A DNA stretch of 64,000 bases from Sulfitobacter sp. SK012 (GTDB lineage Bacteria; Pseudomonadota; Alphaproteobacteria; Rhodobacterales; Rhodobacteraceae): assembly GCF_003352085.1 (NCBI RefSeq), contig NZ_CP025804.1, positions 4,278,001 to 4,342,000 of the forward strand, given 5' to 3'. The translations under genes were made by a program, and so were the position numbers. Below the pieces are notes generated by a model. The model saw only the letters and a program-made list of their open reading frames with translations, ran no database searches and was not told where the DNA came from. Positions 45,132-54,154 of the stretch are shown in pieces (position 1 is the first letter of the stretch; the number at the start of each line of letters is the position of its first letter).

Positions 45132-45887
45132 ATGATCGCGAACCTAATGATGTATGCCCGCCCCGAACTGTCTGAGGCTCACGCGCGTTATTGGGCATTG
45201 CTGCGCACGTCCTTCGCGGACCGCGGGATCGCAAGCCCCGAAACCTTAGCACAAGAGGCCGAGGAATTCAGCGTTTGGCGCGACCCTGCACTGGTGCTCA
45301 GCCAAACCTGTGGAATGCCCTTTCGCACGCAATTGCAGGAAACCGTCACCCTGATTGGGACGCCCGATTTTGGATTAGACGGCTGCGCGCCGGGCTATTA
45401 CAACAGCGCGATTATCGTGCGGGAAGATGATCTGCGCGGCGATATTGCTGAATACCGCGAAGCTCGGTTCGCCTATAATATGGCAATCTCGCAATCCGGT
45501 TGGGCGGCACCTTACGCTCATCTGCAGCAGCACGGGTTTTGGTTCACCAAGCGGTTCGAAAGCGGTGGTCACGTCAATTCCGCCCATGCTGTCGCAAATG
45601 GGTCCGCAGATATCGCTGCGGTTGATGCGCAAACATGGGCTTTGATCAAGCGGTATGAGCCTTGGGCCGAAAAACTGCGGGTGCTTGAATACACGCAACC
45701 TACGCCCGGTCTGCCTTACATCGCCGGGCCAAATGCGGACGCAGATACGACATTTGATGCAGTCGCTGAGGCCATTGCCGCGTTGATCCCCGAGGACGCG
45801 GATTGCCTTGGCCTAAAGGGGATTGTGCGCATCCCCAAAGAGACGTACCTCGCCGTGCCGAACCCGCCTGCCAGTGCGGCGGATTAA
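45132..45887 (+). CDS. PhnD-like periplasmic-binding-protein fold without a signal peptide
   Basis: 251 residues from the ATG at 45132 with GGAGG seven bases upstream. LSQTCGMPFRTQL and YYNSAIIVREDD, then HVNSAHAVANGSADIAAVDAQTWALI, match the phosphate/phosphonate-binding PhnD family. No signal peptide precedes the domain and no ABC permease is nearby, so it is probably cytoplasmic and not a transporter component. It is convergent with rsmB, with ends overlapping by 4 bp. Confidence 0.82.
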   Translation: MIANLMMYARPELSEAHARYWALLRTSFADRGIASPETLAQEAEEFSVWRDPALVLSQTCGMPFRTQLQETVTLIGTPDFGLDGCAPGYYNSAIIVREDDLRGDIAEYREARFAYNMAISQSGWAAPYAHLQQHGFWFTKRFESGGHVNSAHAVANGSADIAAVDAQTWALIKRYEPWAEKLRVLEYTQPTPGLPYIAGPNADADTTFDAVAEAIAALIPEDADCLGLKGIVRIPKETYLAVPNPPASAAD

Positions 45888-47152
45888 GCTTTGCGCAAGC
45901 TAGCGATGTAGAATCCGTCCATGCCGCCATGCTCCGCCCAATAATCAGGACGTAGACGAAGGCCGCCTTCTGAGGTGATCCAGCTTGGATCAATGCCCGG
46001 CAATGCAAGAGCATCGCGGTCAACATGCATGTCGGCATGACGCTCCAATGCATCGTCAATTTGGACTTCGCCTTCGTCGGGCAACAGGCTGCAGGTACAA
46101 AACACCATGCGTCCGCCGGGCTTTAGCAGGCTCCACGCATGGTCGATCAACTGTTCTTGCAAGTCCATCAACGCCCCGAATTCTGAACCATCCTTAGCGT
46201 GGGGCAAATCAGGGTGACGGCGAATCGTTCCCGTGCCAGAGCACGGCGCATCAAGCAGGATCGCGTCAAATTCGCCTTCAACGGCGCGCGCATCCATCAC
46301 TTTGGTCTTGGCTGGAAGGTGCACACGAGCAAGGTTTTCGCGAACGCGCGCCATGCGCGAGGGCGAATTATCAACAGCGACAACCTGCGCGCCGCGCGAG
46401 GTCAACTGCATCGTTTTGCCCCCCGGTGCCGCACATAGGTCCAGAATTGCTTCGCCCTTTTGTGGGTTCAACACTTGGACGGGAAAAGCCGCTGCGGCGT
46501 CTTGGACCCACCAGTCACCAGCCTCGAAACCCGGCATTGCAGAAACTTGCCCTGCGTCTGTGATCCGCACCGAGCCATTGGGCAACATCGTACCAACAAC
46601 AGCTTCGGCCAATTCTGAAGCATCGCCCCGGGCTGTCAGATCAAGTGGCGCACCAGCAAGATGCGCGGCTTCCATCGCGGCCATGGCTTCGGCACCCCAA
46701 GCCTCAACCAAAGGAACGCGCAGCCATTTTGGCAAGCGTGGTGCACGCAAGGCCGCCCATGCCTCTGGGCCTTCGGCGGCAATCTTGCGCAGGACCGCAT
46801 TGACCAGCCCTTTAAGGTTGGCGTGGCGATGATGCGCACCAACCATCGTAACCATAGCGTTGACCACACCGTGGGCAGCACCGCCCTGACACAGTTCAAC
46901 CGTACCGACGCGCAATACATTGCGCACGGTCAGCGCCGGGTATTTGCTCAGGTGTTTCTGCAGCAACCGATCCGCGCGTTCCAGATTGCGCAACGTATCC
47001 AACGCCAGTCGCTGCGCACGGGCGCGGTCATCGGGCGGCAGCTTATCGAGAACGCCAGCCCCCAACAGTTCGGACATCAACTTGCCCTCTCCCAGCACCT
47101 CATCAAGGAGGTACACGGCACTTTTGCGGGCTTGAACGCCGGTGTCTGACAT
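45884..47152 (-). CDS. rsmB: 16S rRNA (cytosine-967-C5)-methyltransferase
   Basis: 422 residues from the ATG at 47152. The N-terminal NusB-like RNA-binding domain (about 1-125) is followed by the methyltransferase domain. AILDLCAAPGGKTMQL is the SAM site. The two catalytic cysteines lie in LLDAPCSGTGTIRRHPD and VFCTCSLLPDEGE. The C-terminal HGGMDGFYIASLRK is conserved. It is divergent from the small SdhAF4-like gene. Confidence 0.93.
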   Translation of the reverse strand: MSDTGVQARKSAVYLLDEVLGEGKLMSELLGAGVLDKLPPDDRARAQRLALDTLRNLERADRLLQKHLSKYPALTVRNVLRVGTVELCQGGAAHGVVNAMVTMVGAHHRHANLKGLVNAVLRKIAAEGPEAWAALRAPRLPKWLRVPLVEAWGAEAMAAMEAAHLAGAPLDLTARGDASELAEAVVGTMLPNGSVRITDAGQVSAMPGFEAGDWWVQDAAAAFPVQVLNPQKGEAILDLCAAPGGKTMQLTSRGAQVVAVDNSPSRMARVRENLARVHLPAKTKVMDARAVEGEFDAILLDAPCSGTGTIRRHPDLPHAKDGSEFGALMDLQEQLIDHAWSLLKPGGRMVFCTCSLLPDEGEVQIDDALERHADMHVDRDALALPGIDPSWITSEGGLRLRPDYWAEHGGMDGFYIASLRKA

Positions 47153-47240
47153 GATGAGGTCTTTCTGAATGGGGTCGTCGGGTTGTCTGGGCCAAGGCGC
47201 GGCGTATATCAAGAGCTAGCATAGAGCAAAGGGGCATCGC

Positions 47241-47474
47241 GTGGCAGGAAATCCTAAACCAGAGCCGAAACCGATTACCGACGCTGCGGTTATGCCGGTA
47301 CCTGAGCCTAAATCCGATCTGCCCCCTCCCGCGCAGCGCGCATTGGCCGAAGCCGAAGCGCGTCGTGCCGCAGCAAAAAAGCTTGATTTACCGCCCGAAC
47401 TGGGGGGTCGCGAAGGACCCGAGCCCGTCCGCTATGGCGATTGGGAGAAAAAGGGAATTGCCGTCGATTTTTGA
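47241..47474 (+). CDS. DUF1674 family protein (succinate dehydrogenase assembly factor 4-like)
   Basis: 77 residues. The N-terminal half is proline-rich and disordered (PEPKPITDAAVMPVPEPK). The C-terminal ELGGREGPEPVRYGDWEKKG is the DUF1674/SDHAF4 signature that binds flavinylated SdhA in mitochondria and alphaproteobacteria. It is a single gene divergent from rsmB. A role in SDH assembly is by family, not shown here. Confidence 0.88.
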   Translation: MAGNPKPEPKPITDAAVMPVPEPKSDLPPPAQRALAEAEARRAAAKKLDLPPELGGREGPEPVRYGDWEKKGIAVDF

Positions 47475-47492
47475 ACGGCCCGCCCAAACGCC

Positions 47493-47846
47493 TTAGCGCA
47501 GGCGGAAATCAGCGCTGTCGCCGGTGCCTTGGTCTGATGTGAAACGGATGGATGTGCCCGATGCCGCCACCTCTTGGCAGTTGTAGCCCAAATCATCACC
47601 GCCCCATTCAAGGCTTCGGCAAAAAAATCCATCTTCCCATGTCCATTTGCCCGCAACGTCCCAAATCGCACCCTTGCCGCTGATTTTACCGCTTGGGGAG
47701 AGGTTGATCTTGACCAACGGCCGGGTCAGCGTTTTGTCGCGCACCAGTTGGACGAATGCGGCCTCGCTTTTTACCGTTGCAAAATCGGCCAACGCTGGAG
47801 CTGCGGACACCACTATGGCGGTTATCAAGGCGAAAATGAACTTCAT
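47493..47846 (-). CDS. Small secreted protein of unknown function
   Basis: 117 residues from the ATG at 47846. The signal peptide MKFIFALITAIVVSAAPALA is followed by a compact beta-rich domain with two cysteines (GFFCRSLEWGGDD and GYNCQEVAASG). The motif SPSGKISGKGAIWDVAGKW suggests a small lipocalin-like or cystatin-like fold. Relatives in Rhodobacterales sit beside dapB and are often mislabelled dihydrodipicolinate reductase; there is no reductase motif here. Function unknown. Confidence 0.75.
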   Translation of the reverse strand: MKFIFALITAIVVSAAPALADFATVKSEAAFVQLVRDKTLTRPLVKINLSPSGKISGKGAIWDVAGKWTWEDGFFCRSLEWGGDDLGYNCQEVAASGTSIRFTSDQGTGDSADFRLR

Positions 47847-47938
47847 CGGTGCGATCCCCAAGTGGCGTACTTAAAGGGATACGCACCGAACCGCCGTTTG
47901 GTTTCATTTCGCCTGAAATTAGTTAACGCAGCCCCAGC

Positions 47939-48757
47939 TTAGTTTTCTGACAGACCCAAAACATCCAGCATGTCATATTGCCCCGGCGTGCGGCCTTGCC
48001 CCCAAAGCGCCGCCTTGAGCGCCCCTCTGGCAAAGACATTGCGGTCCGAAGCCACGTGGCGCAGCACGATCCGTTCGCCTGCGGCCGCAAAAAGCACGTC
48101 ATGTTCGCCCACAATGTCGCCGCCCCGAATAGCGGTAAAGCCAATATCGCCGCGTTTGCGCGCACCGGTTATGCCGTCGCGGCCTCGATCAGATACGTCG
48201 CCCAGCGCAACACCGCGCCCTTCGGCCGCAGCCTCGCCCAGCATAAGGGCCGTGCCCGAGGGCGCATCCACCTTTTGATTGTGATGCGACTCGATGATCT
48301 CAATGTCGAAATCATCGTCCAATGCGGCGGCCACGCGCTTGGTCAGTTGGGTCAGCAGATTAACGCCAAGGCTCATATTCCCCGCACGCACGATCACGGC
48401 ATGGCGCGCGGCCGGTTCAAGCGTTGCGATCTGCTCGTTGGTCATGCCAGTCGTCCCAATCACGTGGACCGCATGCGCTTGGGCCGCGAGTGTCGCAAAC
48501 TCCAACGTGGCTGCAGGTGCAGTGAAATCGATAATGGCCTGCGCGTCCTTGATCCCTTCCAAAGGATCATCCGTCACGAGCAAGCCCAAATCAGCCACGC
48601 CCATACAAGCTCCCAGATCACGCCCAACCCAGTCATGGCCTGCACGTTCAATAGCGCCGGCAAGATGGGTGTGCGGGTTTTGCAGCACCTCATGCACAAG
48701 CATTTGGCCCATGCGCCCTGATACGCCAGTGATTGCGATCCCTGTGGTGTCGGTCAT
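47939..48757 (-). CDS. dapB: 4-hydroxy-tetrahydrodipicolinate reductase
   Basis: 272 residues from the ATG at 48757. NAD(P)H-dependent step of diaminopimelate/lysine synthesis. [13 protein letters not shown] is the cofactor site, [18 protein letters not shown] the active-site loop (paired His, Lys and substrate-binding PSGTA), and [14 protein letters not shown] the C-terminal beta-strand. It stands alone, divergent from rbfA with a 76-bp gap. Confidence 0.95.
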   Translation of the reverse strand: MTDTTGIAITGVSGRMGQMLVHEVLQNPHTHLAGAIERAGHDWVGRDLGACMGVADLGLLVTDDPLEGIKDAQAIIDFTAPAATLEFATLAAQAHAVHVIGTTGMTNEQIATLEPAARHAVIVRAGNMSLGVNLLTQLTKRVAAALDDDFDIEIIESHHNQKVDAPSGTALMLGEAAAEGRGVALGDVSDRGRDGITGARKRGDIGFTAIRGGDIVGEHDVLFAAAGERIVLRHVASDRNVFARGALKAALWGQGRTPGQYDMLDVLGLSEN

Positions 48758-48833
48758 GTGTTTTGCCCTCTGAAAAACTTGTCCCCGTCTAGCGTGCGGC
48801 GCGATGCTTGGCAAAGGCGCAATGACACCTTAG

Positions 48834-49280
48834 ATGGGGCGTATGGGAATGAACAAAGATCAAGAAGGCCGTGGCCCGGCACAAAGGCAACTGCGCGTTG
48901 GCGAACTGGTGCGCCGCTCGTTAAGCGAGGTTCTGGCGCGCGGCGACGTGCATGATCCAGATCTCAACCGCATGTCGATCACCGTGGGCGAGGTTCGTAT
49001 GTCGACCGACCTCAAGATCGCAACGGCATACGTTTTGCCGTTGGGCGGTATTGGACGCGAGGACGTGCTCAAGCTCTTGTCTCGCAACAAAGGCGAGTTG
49101 CGGCGGCTGGTTTCCAAAAAACTCGCCCTCAAATTCGCGCCAGATCTGCGGTTCCAACTGGACGAAACCTTTGACCGGATGGACGAAACACGCCGGATGC
49201 TGGCCCAGGACGTGGTACGCCGCGATGCCGAAGCGCCTGATACAGATGAAGATGGCGCGCCCGATCAAGGCCCAGCCTAA
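48834..49280 (+). CDS. rbfA: 30S ribosome-binding factor A
   Basis: 148 residues. A KH-like cold-shock ribosome maturation factor. [40 protein letters not shown] and [15 protein letters not shown] are conserved; [22 protein letters not shown] closes the domain, followed by an acidic tail typical of alphaproteobacteria. Its stop overlaps the next start by one base (TAATG), so the glycosidase gene is co-translated. Confidence 0.93.
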   Translation: MGRMGMNKDQEGRGPAQRQLRVGELVRRSLSEVLARGDVHDPDLNRMSITVGEVRMSTDLKIATAYVLPLGGIGREDVLKLLSRNKGELRRLVSKKLALKFAPDLRFQLDETFDRMDETRRMLAQDVVRRDAEAPDTDEDGAPDQGPA

Positions 49281-50020
49281 TGTGGCGTGTGCTGGCGGTG
49301 CTCGGGCTGCTGGCGGCCACTCCCCTGCACGCCGCGCAATGTCGCGACATTGAATATTCGGGCAATGGCTACACCATTTGCGAAGTCGATCTGGCGTCCG
49401 AAACCTTGCGTCTGTTCTTGCACAACGAATCCGGCACGCCATTTGGCTATTTCGGCAGCATCGATGGGGCGCTGAGTACGCAAGGAACGCGCCTAGGGTT
49501 TGCGACAAACGCCGGCATGTACCACGATGATCGCGCACCAGTCGGCCTTTATATCGAAGACGGCAAAGAGGTGCAGCGCGTAATCACGAACGCTGGCCCG
49601 GGAAATTTCGGGCTGCTGCCCAATGGCGTTTTGTGCCTAAATGACGGGCGCGCAGATGTCATCGAAACCCTCCGCTACGTTAACGAAGCCCGCAAATGCA
49701 AAAGCGCCACACAATCCGGGCCGATGCTGGTGATTGACGGAAAGCTGCACCCCCGTTTCCTCAAAGACAGCACTTCACGCTATATCCGCAACGGCGTTGG
49801 CAGCAGCCAAGATGGCCTAAGGGCGGTTTTTGCGATTTCGAATCAGCCGGTGACCTTCCACGAGTTCGGCAGCCTTTACCGCGACCACCTTGCGCTCAAG
49901 AATGCTCTCTATTTCGATGGTAACATCTCGCGCATGCGCGCACCCGATTTGGGCCGCAAAGGCGCGGGCTTTACTGCACTTGGGCCAATTATTGGCGTGG
50001 TTGAGCCTGAAAAAAAGTAA
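49280..50020 (+). CDS. Phosphodiester glycosidase (NAGPA domain) family protein
   Basis: 246 residues with a signal peptide ([17 protein letters not shown]). [23 protein letters not shown] and [19 protein letters not shown], then [12 protein letters not shown], are the NAGPA (DUF2233) signatures, in which an Asn and Asp line the active site. The substrate in bacteria is unknown, probably an envelope or exported glycoconjugate. It begins inside the rbfA stop and precedes truB by 95 bp. Confidence 0.88.
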   Translation: MWRVLAVLGLLAATPLHAAQCRDIEYSGNGYTICEVDLASETLRLFLHNESGTPFGYFGSIDGALSTQGTRLGFATNAGMYHDDRAPVGLYIEDGKEVQRVITNAGPGNFGLLPNGVLCLNDGRADVIETLRYVNEARKCKSATQSGPMLVIDGKLHPRFLKDSTSRYIRNGVGSSQDGLRAVFAISNQPVTFHEFGSLYRDHLALKNALYFDGNISRMRAPDLGRKGAGFTALGPIIGVVEPEKK

Positions 50021-50115
50021 ATTTCGGCCCATTTCGACGTTTTAGACATCTAACGGGCTGGGCAGCAGTGCCGTCAGCCGTTACAGCCCGCCAACCAAGC
50101 AATTTGAGGGACGAC

Positions 50116-51027
50116 ATGGGACGCAAACGCAAGGGACGCGATATTTCGGGGTGGGTCGTGATCGACAAGCCCGCCGGACCGACCTCAACTGCTGTGGTCA
50201 ACAAGGTCCGTTGGGCCTTTGATGCGCGCAAAGCGGGCCATGCAGGTACGCTTGATCCTGATGCAACCGGAGTGCTGGCCGTGGCTTTGGGTGAGGCAAC
50301 AAAAACCGTGCCCTACATTACTGATGCGTTGAAGGCTTACGTGTTTACCGTGCGGCTCGGCATTTCGACCAACACGGATGATGCAGAAGGCGAAGTTCTG
50401 AACACATCAGACCTGCGCCCAGACGATGCAGCGATCAAGGACGCGTTGGGTCAGTTTGTCGGCGACATCGAACAAGTCCCCCCGCAGTTTTCAGCCGTCA
50501 AGATTGACGGCGAGCGTGCTTATAAGCGTGCCCGCGACGGCGAGACGATGGAGATCGCGGCGCGCCCGCTCTTTGTCGAAAGCCTGCTGTTGATCGATCG
50601 TCCCGATGCAGACCACGTCACGCTAGAGATGGTCTGCGGCAAGGGTGGTTATGTGCGCTCTATCGCGCGGGATTTGGGGAATGTATTGGGCTGTCAGGGT
50701 CACGTGCGCGAACTGCGCCGTACTTGGTCGGGCCCCTTCGAGGTTGAGAATGCCCTGACCCTTGCGCAGGTCGAAGAGATGGCGCGCACCGAAGCGTTGG
50801 ATACGCATGTGGGACCGCTTGAGTTAGGACTACAGGACCTGCCAGAAGTCACCGCAACTGCCGAAGGGACCGCCAAGCTGCGCAATGGCAATCCGGGCTT
50901 GGTTTTTGCAGGCGACGCTGAATACGGCGATGAGGTCTGGGCCTCGTTCCAAGGCCGCGCTATCGCAGTGGGCCGCTATAAGTCAGGCGAGCTGCACCCG
51001 TCGCGGGTATTTAACCAAGAAAACTAA
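50116..51027 (+). CDS. truB: tRNA pseudouridine-55 synthase
   Basis: 303 residues from the ATG at 50116 with GAGGG upstream. Catalytic D47 is in [11 protein letters not shown]. The N-terminal [14 protein letters not shown] and the later [13 protein letters not shown] and [13 protein letters not shown] motifs are typical of the family; the C-terminal PUA-like region ends near [10 protein letters not shown]. Two tandem hairpins follow the stop codon. In most alphaproteobacteria rpsO follows directly; here three other genes intervene. Confidence 0.95.
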   Translation: MGRKRKGRDISGWVVIDKPAGPTSTAVVNKVRWAFDARKAGHAGTLDPDATGVLAVALGEATKTVPYITDALKAYVFTVRLGISTNTDDAEGEVLNTSDLRPDDAAIKDALGQFVGDIEQVPPQFSAVKIDGERAYKRARDGETMEIAARPLFVESLLLIDRPDADHVTLEMVCGKGGYVRSIARDLGNVLGCQGHVRELRRTWSGPFEVENALTLAQVEEMARTEALDTHVGPLELGLQDLPEVTATAEGTAKLRNGNPGLVFAGDAEYGDEVWASFQGRAIAVGRYKSGELHPSRVFNQEN

Positions 51028-51085
51028 TTCGGAACTGATGAGTTCCGAATGTTACAGTCTGACATCCCGCACACGCGGATGTCAG
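51028..51085 (+). terminator. Tandem hairpins after truB
   Basis: First hairpin: 9-bp perfect stem TTCGGAACT/AGTTCCGAA with loop GATG (51028-51049). Second: CTGACATCC/GGATGTCAG (51059-51085), which with an inner CCGC/GCGG pairing makes an 11-bp stem with one bulge and loop ACAC. No T-tract follows. They probably end or protect the truB transcript. Confidence 0.5.
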
Positions 51086-51218
51086 CAGAATAAGGCGTTT
51101 GTGACAGGGTTTGTTTCAGTTAGCGTCGCGGCGATCATCCCTGCGTGAGGCCCCCTGCACAGGGGCCAACCGCACCTGCATATTGGTATCAACGAAACGC
51201 CATGCAGGAGAAAACACT

Positions 51219-51707
51219 ATGAAACAGGCCCTCTTCACCCTTCTAAGCGCCGGCGCGCTCGCCACCGTTGCCTTTGATGCCTACGGTCAAGGCATCAGCC
51301 CACTTTTGGGCATGGCCAAGCTCGCTCCGGTTGGATTGGCCAGCTCAACACTCAAGTCAGTCTTTGGAGCCAGCCCCAGCGGTCTTGCGCATTTGTTGCA
51401 CGCAATGACGGGCATGGTCGCCTACGTGCTGGGGTACTTCCTGATCGCCAGGCCACTTCAGCGGGCGAATTTGCCGTCCCTGCCTTGGGTAGTCACTGCG
51501 GCGGCTTACGGTGTGGTCCTGTGGGTGTTCGCACTTTATGTCATGGCGCATTTGGTGGCCGGCATGCCTGCCTTCCTCGGTTTTGGCGGCATCACTTGGG
51601 TCGCGCTGTATGGCCACGTGATCTATGCGCTGGTCGCCGCTTGGGTGATCGAAGCACACGGGCTCGCCTTTACGCCCAAACCGCGCCCCGCCGTCGCAAT
51701 CGGTTAA
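51219..51707 (+). CDS. Small integral membrane protein of unknown function
   Basis: 162 residues from the ATG at 51219, with CAGGAGAAAACACT upstream. About four hydrophobic helices: LFTLLSAGALATVAFDAYG, MTGMVAYVLGYFLIARPL, VVTAAAYGVVLWVFALYVMA and a last one ending WVALYGHVIYALVAAWVIEA. No family was recognised. It is monocistronic, with a strong terminator 17 bp after the stop. Confidence 0.75.
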   Translation: MKQALFTLLSAGALATVAFDAYGQGISPLLGMAKLAPVGLASSTLKSVFGASPSGLAHLLHAMTGMVAYVLGYFLIARPLQRANLPSLPWVVTAAAYGVVLWVFALYVMAHLVAGMPAFLGFGGITWVALYGHVIYALVAAWVIEAHGLAFTPKPRPAVAIG

Positions 51708-51723
51708 TCCCACCTCGCTCTCC

Positions 51724-51757
51724 AAACCGCCGCGCGCCCTCCCTCACGCGGCGGTTT
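51724..51757 (+). terminator. Intrinsic terminator after the small membrane protein gene
   Basis: Perfect 11-bp stem AAACCGCCGCG/CGCGGCGGTTT with a 12-nt loop, followed by TGCGTTTG. The A-tract on the left and T-run on the right let it function in either direction, but no minus-strand gene is nearby. Confidence 0.75.
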
Positions 51758-51797
51758 TGCGTTTGAAAATCAACCCGTCCACTGGCACAAGGGACGC

Positions 51798-52337
51798 ATG
51801 ATTACCCGTAGCCACACCAAAGCAGACGCTCCATCTACGGCCGTTTATTCCGACTGCGAACGCTACCGTTACGCGCTGACCCGGGTGTGGGACCCGACAG
51901 CCCAAAGCGTTCTTTTTGTTATGCTGAACCCGTCCACAGCCACAGAAGTGCATAACGATCCAACGGTCGAGCGGTGCGAGCGCCGCGCGCGCACATTGGG
52001 TTATGGTGGTTTTCGGGTCACCAACATCTTTGCTTACCGAGCCACAGATCCCCGCGATATGCGCGCGGCCACCGACCCAATTGGGCCCGATAATGACCGT
52101 ATGATTACTAAAGGGGTTCAGTGGGCCACAGATGTGATCGCCGCGTGGGGGACACATGGTGCGCATCTGGACCGTGGGGCGACTGTCGGCGCAATGCTGC
52201 GGCAGTTGGATAAGCCCGTTTTCCATCTGGGCCTCACCAAACATGGCCACCCAAAACACCCGCTTTACCTGCGCTATACCGCGCAACCTGACCACTGGGA
52301 AACTGCCGCTTCCGACAATGATCCATTAACCACTTAA
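51798..52337 (+). CDS. DUF1643 family protein
   Basis: 179 residues from the ATG at 51798 (AAGGGACGC upstream). VLFVMLNPSTATEVHNDPTVERCERRA (about 38-64) and GGFRVTNIFAYRATDPRDM are the DUF1643 signature. The end, HPLYLRYTAQP, matches as well. Cytoplasmic, no signal peptide. Function is unknown; these proteins occur widely as single genes. It lies between the small membrane protein and the RTX-like gene. Confidence 0.88.
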   Translation: MITRSHTKADAPSTAVYSDCERYRYALTRVWDPTAQSVLFVMLNPSTATEVHNDPTVERCERRARTLGYGGFRVTNIFAYRATDPRDMRAATDPIGPDNDRMITKGVQWATDVIAAWGTHGAHLDRGATVGAMLRQLDKPVFHLGLTKHGHPKHPLYLRYTAQPDHWETAASDNDPLTT

Positions 52338-52376
52338 CACTATAGCTTTTGACCTGAGGCGGCATTTGTTGCCAAT

Positions 52377-53474
52377 ATGTTCTGGGCTATGCGGTTCGCG
52401 CCGCCTGTTTTTGTATTGGATCGTCAGATGTTGTGGTTGGCTGGATTGATGGGATTGATGGCCGTGGGCTCGGTCGCCTTCGTTGATACCTCCGCCGATG
52501 AGGAAGATGATATTGCCCCGGTGCAAGGCCATCCCGATGATATGCTCAATCCCGATGTTGAGGCCTCTCCGCAAATAGAATTCGGTGATCCAAGCGACAT
52601 ATCAACTGACGAATATGAGACGACCCGTGAACAGATTTCCGGTTCTGCCACCGATGATACGCTGACTGGCAACGATGACGATCAGAATATTGCCGGTGAC
52701 GCAGGCGATGACCTGCTTTTCGGGAATGGCGGTGCTGATCACCTGCATGGCGATGACGGCGATGACAGCTTGTTGGGCGGGTCAGACGATGATTACCTTG
52801 ATGGGGATGACGGTGCCGACACGCTTTGGGGTGGCGATGCGAATGACACGCTTTTCGGCCACAGCGGTTCAGATGATCTTTATGGCGGGGCCGGTGACGA
52901 CTACCTGCACGGCTCTGACGGGGCGGACACGCTGTCTGGCGGCACAGGCGACGATGTACTTCAAGGTGGACTTGAGGACGACGTACTCACCGGTGGCGCG
53001 GGGGCCGATAGTTTATTTGGGGGTTGGGGTGATGACCTGATCAACGGCGTGGAAGCTGGTTCTAACGACGCCGAAAATACGGATACCGACGATGGCGATT
53101 TTCTAAATGGCGGTAGCGGCGATGATGTACTGATCGCTGGCAAAAACGATATCGTTACGGCGGGGAACGGCGAAGATACCATCGTGCTGGGCGATTGGAT
53201 CAATCAGGGCGACGCCGCAGAAATTCTCGATTTCGCCCAAGAAGACGACAGTCTTGTCCTAGTTTGGGATGACAGCGATAGCGCAGCACCCCAGCCAAAT
53301 GTTTCGATCGGCACTGATCCCGCCGTACCCGGGCAAATGCAAGTGATGCTGAACGACGTGGTGGTGGCGCAGGTCAACGGCACGGCGCTGAACATCGATG
53401 ATATCGCGCTTTTGCCCCTGAGTACCGCCGCGGCATCGGGCTTGCTGCTGGGTCACGGCGAAACGCCTCATTAA
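52377..53474 (+). CDS. Membrane-anchored calcium-binding RTX-like protein
   Basis: 365 residues, very acidic. An N-terminal hydrophobic segment (about 16-35, MLWLAGLMGLMAVGSVAF) has no clear cleavage site and could be a membrane anchor. An acidic linker (36-90) leads to about a dozen nonapeptide RTX repeats (about 93-225; DDDYLDGDDGADTLWGG, GAGDDYLHGSDG), which bind calcium on folding. A non-repeat C-terminal beta domain follows (EILDFAQEDDSLVLVWDD). No type I secretion genes are adjacent. The first start is used; no strong ribosome site was seen. Confidence 0.82.
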   Translation: MFWAMRFAPPVFVLDRQMLWLAGLMGLMAVGSVAFVDTSADEEDDIAPVQGHPDDMLNPDVEASPQIEFGDPSDISTDEYETTREQISGSATDDTLTGNDDDQNIAGDAGDDLLFGNGGADHLHGDDGDDSLLGGSDDDYLDGDDGADTLWGGDANDTLFGHSGSDDLYGGAGDDYLHGSDGADTLSGGTGDDVLQGGLEDDVLTGGAGADSLFGGWGDDLINGVEAGSNDAENTDTDDGDFLNGGSGDDVLIAGKNDIVTAGNGEDTIVLGDWINQGDAAEILDFAQEDDSLVLVWDDSDSAAPQPNVSIGTDPAVPGQMQVMLNDVVVAQVNGTALNIDDIALLPLSTAAASGLLLGHGETPH

Positions 53475-53613
53475 GGCTTTGCCAAACACGTAAAACTTTC
53501 CTATACGCGGCGATCTGAGGGCGACTCACTGTCGACCCGGAACACTCCATGGGCCTGTGCTGGACGACATCCCGGCCTGCGCCATCACACTAACCTTTGA
53601 AAAGGAGATCCCG

Positions 53614-53883
53614 ATGTCGATCACGCACGAAGAAAAAGCACGTGTCATGAAGGAATTCGGCCACAAAGAAGGTGACACTGGTTCACCCGAAGTTCAGGTC
53701 GCCGTTCTTAGCTCGCGCATCGCCACGCTGACAGAGCACTTCAAGACCCACAAAAAAGACAACCACGGCCGTCGCGGCCTGCTGAAAATGGTCGCCACAC
53801 GCCGTAAGCTCTTGGATTACGTTAAGTCCAAAGACGTTGCGCGTTACCAAGACCTGATCAAGCGTCTCGGCCTGCGCCGCTAA
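53614..53883 (+). CDS. rpsO: 30S ribosomal protein S15
   Basis: 89 residues, standard length, from the ATG at 53614 with AAAGGAG upstream. [20 protein letters not shown] and [21 protein letters not shown] are the S15 signatures that contact 16S helices 20-22; the end [13 protein letters not shown] is typical. A strong terminator follows, and pnp, which commonly comes next, is absent. Confidence 0.97.
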   Translation: MSITHEEKARVMKEFGHKEGDTGSPEVQVAVLSSRIATLTEHFKTHKKDNHGRRGLLKMVATRRKLLDYVKSKDVARYQDLIKRLGLRR

Positions 53884-53906
53884 GCGCAAAAACTCTCGTA
53901 CGACAG

Positions 53907-53936
53907 AAAACCGCGTCCCAAGGGGCGCGGTTTTTT
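53907..53936 (+). terminator. Intrinsic rho-independent terminator of rpsO
   Basis: AAAACCGCG (53907-53915) pairs with CGCGGTTTT (53926-53934), with further CCC/GGG pairing inside, giving a GC-rich hairpin followed by six T residues. It lies 23 bp after the rpsO stop. Confidence 0.92.
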
Positions 53937-54154
53937 CGTTTCCTGCAGTCTAGGAAGTAGCCTTAGGCGTTTGCAAAAACACCGGGTAGTTGCGGCGAAG
54001 AGGTATTCTTCAGTTACGCCGCATTCTTCATCAATAACATCAAAGCAAATTCAGCCCGTTTTCGAGATCTCGTAAGTGCAGCCGATTTCATCATATGCGT
54101 CGTGACGAACCAACCGAAAACTTCAGGGCATTTTCCATTCCAATAGGCGCAGCG

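Noticed and set aside
48921..49538. A 205-codon minus-strand frame over rbfA and the glycosidase gene
   Set aside because: Cys/Arg-rich composition and full overlap with two well-supported genes mark it as a shadow frame.
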